64,000 nt of DNA, taken from Lepturacanthus savala. Its lineage: Eukaryota > Chordata > Actinopteri > Scombriformes > Trichiuridae. Of the stretch, positions 43,557-64,000 are shown in pieces; position 1 is the stretch's first letter; each line of letters opens with the position of its first letter. The stretch lies in the NCBI GenBank assembly GCA_030544235.1, contig CM060477.1, forward strand, positions 24,858,934 to 24,922,933, given 5' to 3'. A program made the position numbers and the translations under genes. The notes under the pieces were generated by a model. That model was not told the DNA's origin. It did no database searches and saw only the letters and a list, made by a program, of their open reading frames with translations.

Positions 43557-46500
43557 AAACCCAAGGGGCTGTTCTGTGTATAGTAACTATGAGATTCATG
43601 ATTTAGTGTCGCTCCAGTGTTAATTCGACGAGTCAACGTGAGGAAATGCTTGTTTCAGTAAGGTGCATAGCTAACTGTTGCAATGGTTTCTTCGTCACTG
43701 TCAACGAGTGATAGCACTTTAGGCTCAAAAGAAAAATAAAAAGACCTCATTGGCAAAGTGGAGACTTCTCTACACGGACCAGAACTTTGGGACGTCACCT
43801 TGTTGATTAGGCCACTTCAAAAAAAAAGGACAGAGTGTCTAAGAAAAGTCGAGGAAAGGACAAAACATGCGAAACAACAGCAGCAGAAACTTTGCTGTGC
43901 GAGAAAGAGAGAAAATGAACAAAGGGGCCGCTACTTTAGGTTTTTGTCCAGTGATGATGAGGTTTGCATATGATATCCATCAAACATCTTGAAGCTTTGG
44001 TCATTTACAATTGAGAAAATGCGAAAAAAAAGGCTACATCAGTCAGACAGTTAGAAAATCAACAACAGACAGAAAAGGAAAAAAAACAAACAAAAAAACA
44101 GAAGCCCACTCATATACAACCAGGCAATGCTTCTCCATAAAACCAAGGCTCCACTCTCCCAGATCTGCTTAAACTTTTTTTTTTTTTTTTTTTTTTTTTG
44201 ACAACAGAGAAAATTAAATAATATGGCCTTTTTTTTTTAAATTAACCCGTACAAAAAGCCAGTCCACGCTGCTTCTCTCTCAGTAAAATCACATTCAGCA
44301 GTCGCTAAACCATTCTCTGGCATAGTTATCTGAAAACACCCACAGGTACTGTGCAGGGTCTAAAAAGTAAAAGAAGAAAAGAATCAAACCAGGACATCTT
44401 CGACTTTTCCATCTTAGAGAACACCAGATATACAGTATTAATCACTTACACACATACATACGCACTCACTGATGGTCATATACATACATACATCATCAGA
44501 AAAATAAAAAAAAGTAGAAAATCAAAAACAAAATAAAAACATGACGGAGGCGAGTAGTTATTTACCACAAACTCGGAGCACTACTTTTTTTTGTTGATTC
44601 TGAACAAATACTATATTATATTCACATTTCTCTGTTATATACATTATGTTAACATTTTTGAAAGCAATGTTATAAAAGAACCTAACCTTGTACCTGTTCA
44701 CTGTAGTGAGGAGGGAGGGACTGTCATTTTTTTTTCTCTTCTTTTTTTCCCCACTTTGCATAAAATAATAATAAAAAAAAGATTAAATATGCATTGGTTG
44801 TATTTGGCATGTTTTGTTTTTAGTTTTAAATCACAGGATAAGCTGACAGTCGCTGTTGAGTTTCTGGTTTCAACAGAGTTGCAGAGGAAACCATTTCCAT
44901 AGGAATGCCTATTCCACGCAGACAGGTGAGGGGATGGGGGGAGGGGGGGTTCAATACTGTATGTGTGGAAGGTGGCCGACACCTTCCAAATAATACATTC
45001 TTCCACTTTGTGCAGCTTCTGTGTCGTAATTTTTCTTAAATATAAAAATCGACCAAACAGTGGCACAGGACTGTCTGACCTTTGTTATTCACACTGTGAG
45101 AGATGCTCGGTGAATCTTACAGGAAATCAACTTTTTTTTATTTTTCTATCAAGTGGAGCAACTGGGGGGAACATGGAGGATGTGTCAGCGACTGCAAACT
45201 TTTTCTTCCTCTATCGACAGTAAATCTGTCCATCGACTGATTATTGCCAAATTATTTGAACCTTTTACGCTTCTTTTTGAGGTGAAAAAGAGAGCAAAGC
45301 TCATTTAACTGCTGCATTATTTCAACTGTGAGGCTCTGAAACTGCATCCATAAAAACAGGCAGAATATGGTTCAGAAATGTAAAATCATTGAATTTTGAG
45401 CGATGATTTTCCTTTCATTGACATTATGAATTTGAATTTCTAGCCTATGAAATTAATCTCTTTTTATTTTCAATCTCTAGAAGGAAAGAAACTATCCAAA
45501 ACTAATAAAAAAAAATCTAATTTATTTTAACTTTCCCAAAGTCATCCCAGATGTTATGCCAGATATTTTTTTACTTAAATTTAGGATCTGAATGAGACGG
45601 ATTTATTCCATATTCTGCCTGGAAATGCAGGAATCATATGAGCTTTTACTACTCCATTTTTCTCCTAAAAATGAAGTGCCAAATGTTAAAATAACTCAGA
45701 TTAACACTAAGTAGAATTACAACGATCGGCTGATCAACAGAATCAGCAACTATCTTGATATGATTATGACAATTAGATTTATCCAATGTCACATTTTAGT
45801 CTTTTTGTTTTGTTGTAGGATAAAATGGAATAAAAAAGATGCCGATAAATACTCAGGGCCGGAATTTTCTTTGACAAAATTAACACTGCTTTTTTCGTCT
45901 TGAGTTATTTTAAGAAAAAAAAAATCTCTTGTCCCAGCTTCTTAAATGTGACATTTTCCGGAAAACGATGGAAACGATGATTTGACATTTTGGAGAGGAA
46001 AAAAAAAAAAAAAGCAAACCACTAATCGATTAATCGAGACAATACAATCACTGGATTAATCAGCAACAACGTAATGGTTAGTCTACACCGGTGAAGCTGT
46101 AGGTGGAATGAAAACTGTGATAGAAAAAACAAAAAAACAAAACTGAGAATGAGCGTGTGAGGGCTAAATTATTTTCTTCAGATTGGCTCCAGTTTAATAT
46201 TCCCGTTCTATCCTCTACTGTTCAGTCTTCATCTTTTCAGCTCGCCCTCAAAAGTGTAGTGGCGGGAAACTCAGTTTGGAGGTAGAGAGAAGTTTAAAAC
46301 TGAGACGCAGCAACTTTTTTTTTCCTTTTTTTTTGTTTTTTTACAAGAAATATCAGAACAGAGAGGTTCGAGGTCAACAGAGACAACCTTAAAATCCTTT
46401 AAAAAAAAAAAAAAAAAAAGTATTTTCTTTTTGATTTATCTCATATTTAAGAAGTGCTTGTTACATGGCATTAAATTGGGGATGACGTAACGCAGCGAGG

Positions 46501-47259
46501 AGAATGAAGCTACGGTAAAGCGGCGAGCAGCAGAAGGCGACACTTAACACGCAGCATCGAGACGACAGCAGCTCAGTGTCGAAACAAGGTCCAGAAGGAA
46601 AAGACTTATAGAAAACATGAATGAGGTAATAAAAGGAGGCACCGCGAAAGCCTACTGATGATTTACGACTTGACCTTCATTTCGTTTTTGCTTTTTTTTC
46701 CCCCCCCCGCATGTATATGTTTGAGCTGCGGAGAAACTTTCCGGAAAAAAAAGGAAAAGAACTATTGCTGTGCCACTGTTTGGGGTAGACAGTGAATGTC
46801 CGAGCCGTGCACAGAGTGGTCACTTCACGTCGCAGGGGTTGGGAGGTGGAATGTTGACCTTGCATACTTATCCCTCTGGATTTGGGTAAATGTTGCATAC
46901 GGTGAAGCATCTCTGTAAAAAAAAAAAAAAAAAAAAAAAAACAGTACACAGGAAAGCCCTACTTCACGGAATTAGTGACGCATTGTAATGTGGAGATAAA
47001 TCTGGATTTGGGTAGTTGTGAAATTCAGAGAATTATTCCGAAACGTGAGGTCCGCCGCGACCTTCTCCGATTCTCCATGAAAATTAATAAAAATAAATAA
47101 AAAGGAACGAAGAAGTGAGCTGGAATACAGACATGGCCGATTTAAAAAAGATCACTGGATGCCCCCTGATAGACAGAAAACTGATGTGATTTCAGTCCTT
47201 CCAGACACGGTGAAACACGCCTGATCAGGTCACATGTGCACAGACGTACATGTCCAACC

Positions 47260-48180
47260 CGATTTTGAAATTTAAAAAATATTGAATTTCAGCAATGAAT
47301 TTATCTGTCTGAACGTTTAAGTCTCTGAATTCAACCCTCGTTTTCACTTGTTTAGATCCTAACATTTGACTCAAAAATGATTTGATTAAACATCATCATC
47401 AAAGACAAATAATCGATTCTGTCTTCTTTCAAGAACTGAAAATTTTCGCAACTCGAATTTGAGTATCTTGAATATATTTGATTTTTTTTTTTTTAATCTT
47501 AAACGAGCAATATGGATAAATAATCTATTCTGTTTCAAAACCAGAATTGAAAAATTTGGCAAATTTGTTGAATTGGAGCAATATGAAATGAATATATATT
47601 TTTGATTTTTTTTTATTGATCTAGAGATAAGGATTTCAAATCAAGTTGCTTTTTTAAAAGAATTGGCAACTTGCTTGAATTCATAACATTTAAACTTTAT
47701 ATTTGAAGAGTTAAATTCTGAGGGAGAACATTTAGACCATAATTTCAATGAATTGTTTGAATTTGAATAACTTGAATATATATTATTCAACCTTTTTTAC
47801 TTAAACTTGTTTCCTTAAAGCATGGAAACTGTTTTAACTGTTTTTTTCCAATAATTTTTTTTTTCCAAAAATGTAGTAAATTTCTTGAATTTATATTATT
47901 GTATTTATTTATTTGAAGAGTTAAGAGTAAAAAACATTCAGATATGTAAATCAATGATCTGCTTGAGTTTGAACAACTTGAATATATATAATTAGATTTT
48001 TTTAACTAATAAATATCAATTCAAAAAACAATTCTGTTTCAAATCAGCTTTTTTCCCCCCAAAAAATTTGCGACCTTCTTGGATTTACCTTACTTTAATT
48101 TTTAAATTTGAAGAGTTAAATTCAGAGGTAAAACATTCAGGTATGGAATTTCAATAAAAAAAAAAAATTAAATTCCTAAA
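47260..48180. repeat. Degenerate tandem repeat of ~190 bp
   Basis: Recurring blocks of the type 'tttgaagagttaaattc', then 'aacattcag', then 'tcaaatcagcttttt' and a T tract. At least three imperfect rounds can be followed by eye. Confidence 0.5.
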
Positions 48181-49253
48181 TGTGGTGAGGCCTTTTCCTT
48201 TCTCTGTATTCCTGGTTAAATGTGTGAGTAGCACACCTTTCTGTGAGTGAAAAATGGGATTTTCTTTTAGTTTTTTCGTTAACAGAGGTCTGTTATCGCT
48301 GAGAGAGACAGTGTCTGACTGAGCAACAGTAGTCAACAGAAAACTGTACGTGTGTGTAGCCAGTGGAGTGAAGTCTTCATCAGGGAACCAGAGGTGGGGG
48401 AATTATATATAATAAAAATAAAACTATAAAATCGTTGAGGGGAACAACACTGATAAAAACTGGAGAAGGTGAGAGGAAAATAAAAATATAAGAAAAGTAT
48501 TTTTTTTGCCACTCAACCCATCCTGTTTTGAATTTCATGACAGCTTTAAACTAATTATCCATCACATCTTTGTTAGGAACTTCTATCACTAAAGCCTAAA
48601 TGTCATTATATAGGAACAATATCCGAAAAGCGCATTGTTTGCCGTGACTGTGGGTTTCTATGCCGACGTGGCTCAGTACTGTTGGCATCACCACGGGAAC
48701 CGCGGCCACGGTAGAGAACACGGTTTAAGGTATTATTATGCTTTTTTTTTTATACAATGGTTCAAACACATGTACTGTTTGAAAAGTTTTGTACATACAT
48801 AAGAATACAAAAAAAAATTAAAAAACAAAAAAAAAAAAACTGGTGAAAGCAAGAAAAGATGGCTAACTAGCTCCCTGGTTACCACAAGAGAAAGCAAAGC
48901 AAACCCATTTTTCCCCCCGAGAAAGTGTGAAAGCTACGTGTAGCGCAGGATGGGACGCCCGAAAATAAAGGGAGCGAGACCTAGAGCTATATTAAAAAAA
49001 AAAAAAAAATCAATCGCTTAGAATCTCTTTTCACATTTTAGAAGATGGAACAACTTCCTCCTCCATTGCAACATTTAGCGGTATTACAATATCATGATGC
49101 CAAAAAAAAAAATATCTCAAAAAAAAAAAACAATAGGATTTTTTTTCTCTTCGGAAAAACAAGGAAACTAAAAAGAAAAAACCTGGATCGAATCACATTA
49201 TACATAGTTTTGCTGTTCTGAATAATCAATTAATTACACTTTTTTCTCTCTCT

Positions 49254-49289
<36 letters not shown>

Positions 49290-49603
49290 GGAAAGCAGTT
49301 ACAAGAGAAGAGTGAGCTCATACCCAAGTCTTTGTCCTTCTGTACTATACAATACTACCCGCCTGGCAAACAACACTGATAGGCCGAGAGATAGCATGAA
49401 GATACACAGAGAGAGAGAAAGAGAGAAAGAACCTGACAGGGTTCTGTATTCACAGCTGCTGAGGTGAGGGGTAAAATGTGACGGACAGACAGTTAAATAA
49501 TCATAAGTCTTTTTTTATATACTTTGAAAAATAAAATAAAACCTCCTCCCAGAGGGGAGAAAGACATGTAAAGTTCCAAACTGAGCAGCATCCCGTCTGT
49601 CTC

Positions 49604-49666
49604 CCATCCATCCATCCATCCATCCATTCATCCATTCATCCATCCATCCATCCATCCATCCACCAA
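49604..49666. repeat. CCAT tetranucleotide repeat
   Basis: (CATC)n with two CATT interruptions. Confidence 0.95.
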
Positions 49667-50760
49667 TCCATTCTGGCTGTTGTCAAAGCTTGTTCTGATG
49701 ATCGTGAAGATGATGAAGATGACGATGAGAGCAGAAGATTTAAAAAAAAAAAACAAAAAACAAAAAAACTCAACCTTTTTAAAAACAAAAACAAAAAAAA
49801 CAGAAGACGTTATAGAATAATATGTGGAAGAAGAAGCAGAGCTTTCTGAGGGGGTTTGGGGGAGGGGGGAAAGCTCAAACTTCCACCAGGCACTGCAGCT
49901 GATAGAGAGAGACAGTCACAGAACCAGCTGATACTGAGCTTCTATCCCACAATGCCACAGAGGTCTGAAACCTTAAACATTCCCACATCGCTGAGAGACA
50001 GGTAGAGGAAAAAAACAACAAAAAAACTAAAAACTAAATTAAAAGCCAGAGGTGCTGCTGTGTGGGATAATCCCACACTAAAACAAAACAAAACAAAAAA
50101 ACAAAAACAAACGCTGAGCTTGGCTGTACGCTGAAACTCACGCTCCCAAGATGCACTGCTGTTGCTGCTGCGACGGAGAAAAAGATAATAAAAGAAAATA
50201 AAATGAAAAAAAAAAAAAAAGGAAGCCGGCCCTGATTTGACAGTGACAACAACTTGGCAAATCCACAATGATGTCGCAGTTGTTTTCTTGGGTCAGGAAG
50301 CAGGAAGTAGGTCACCGAGGAATGAGCAGCAAGACAACACTGCCTTTAATAGGCTGAGGCAGACAGACAGGTTGTCAGACAGATTAGACAGGCAGGTTTT
50401 AAATACACTGCTGCTCCTTCTGACTTTTTTGAGTTGTTTTTTTTTTCTTTCTTTAAAGTACTGGGCGGTTAACGGAAAATAAAACAGCCCCGGATCCCCC
50501 CATCATCCACCCCCCTGCCCCACAGAAGTGGTTCGGCTGCGCCGCTCCGTCGACAGCCAGACCGCTCCGAGCTCTGTGGCCGTCCAAACCAAACACCCGC
50601 CCCCTTTCATCCATCCGTCTGTCCGTCCGTCCCGAGAGGTGAGACAAGAGACGGCAACGGGTCCGGTGCGCCGCCGCCCTCCGAGGAGGAGAAGGAGGAG
50701 GTTTGTAGTAGAAGTGAGAAGTTAAGAGGGAGTAGGAGAAGCTGACGTGGGCGTCGGGTG

Positions 50761-63742
<12,982 letters not shown>

Positions 63743-63937
63743 CTTCAAAAACAAACATCACCTTTCAGTTCCTGTTTTCCATGCTGGCCTTATTTTAGGG
63801 AGTCAAATAATGTCACCTCAACACGATGAAGATACGGTATGGTTATTACCAATTTGATTAAATATTGGGTTTGCTTAAAATAGCTTTTAATGTTGAAACT
63901 AATTGTTAATGTTTTTAATGTTGTATTTTTTGCCTTA

Positions 63938-64000
63938 CAGTGCATCTGGAAAGTATTAACAGCGCTTAACTTTTTCCACATTTTGTTATGTTACAGCTTT
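63938..64000. mobile_element. Start of a Tc1-like element at the window edge
   Basis: After TA at 63936, the sequence begins CAGTGCATCTGGAAAGTATT, the terminal-repeat start of a Tc1-like element I recall from fish genomes. It is cut by the window end. Confidence 0.65.

Larger units (their letters stand above)
43560..50760 (-). other. Probable long 3' UTR of ncoa1
   Basis: Directly downstream of the ncoa1 stop codon on the minus strand. It has many long A and T tracts (44177-44199, 46400-46418, 46918-46940, 49257-49286), a CCAT repeat at 49604-49666 and a GC-rich patch at 50510-50710. No coding exon is seen. The transcript end could not be placed. Confidence 0.4.

Overview
The window is vertebrate nuclear DNA, almost certainly from a ray-finned (teleost) fish. 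It has intron-containing genes, GT-AG splice sites, long CA/TA microsatellites, Tc1/mariner, piggyBac-like and hAT-like elements, an L2-like LINE fragment and a retrovirus-derived element with fish-type envelope. No prokaryotic gene, operon or CRISPR array is present. All statements come from reading the sequence and from recalled knowledge of gene families; no search was run.

Region 1 (1 to about 21,800) is a tandem array with a unit of about 816-826 bp, open at the left edge. Each unit carries a tRNA-Asp(GTC) gene on the minus strand and a tRNA-Val(AAC or CAC) gene on the plus strand, arranged head to head. I count 17 copies of each plus relics at the right end. In the ten left-hand units every tRNA-Val copy has the same damaged T arm; some right-hand units keep clover-leaf-compatible genes.

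Region 2 (4470-12013) is an endogenous retrovirus inserted into one array unit. It has two 496-bp LTRs differing at one position, a 4-bp target duplication (ttca), a primer-binding site that fits a tRNA-Ser, and a polypurine tract. Inside are a truncated gag, a protease, a reverse transcriptase, the C-terminal tail of integrase, and an env split by a frameshift. Most of capsid plus nucleocapsid, and RNase H plus the integrase core, are absent, so the copy is defective although young. Between protease and reverse transcriptase lies an extra domain of about 200 residues with two H-x-T motifs, which resembles a 2H phosphoesterase. This is my main candidate for something not well described.

Region 3 (21,800-27,081) is gene-free and repeat-rich (tRNA relic, CA/GT microsatellites, SINE-like and hAT-like repeats). 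Region 4 (27,082-38,155) is a complete eight-exon unc93a gene on the plus strand, encoding 468 residues; its exon phases all agree. Its introns hold a hAT-type MITE, a Tc1 relic with a nested piggyBac-type MITE, and long AT and TCAA repeats. Region 5 (38,156-50,760) holds an L2-like LINE fragment, dispersed repeats and the probable long 3' UTR of the next gene.

Region 6 (50,761 to the right edge) is the 3' part of ncoa1 (steroid receptor coactivator 1) on the minus strand: eleven coding exons, 814 residues, with the 5' part off the right edge. Its introns contain an intact DD36E (Incomer-type) transposon, a decayed Tc1-like element with TIRs of about 200 bp sitting next to a 21-bp minisatellite, a long CA repeat, and the start of another Tc1-like element at the window edge. 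unc93a and ncoa1 are convergent.
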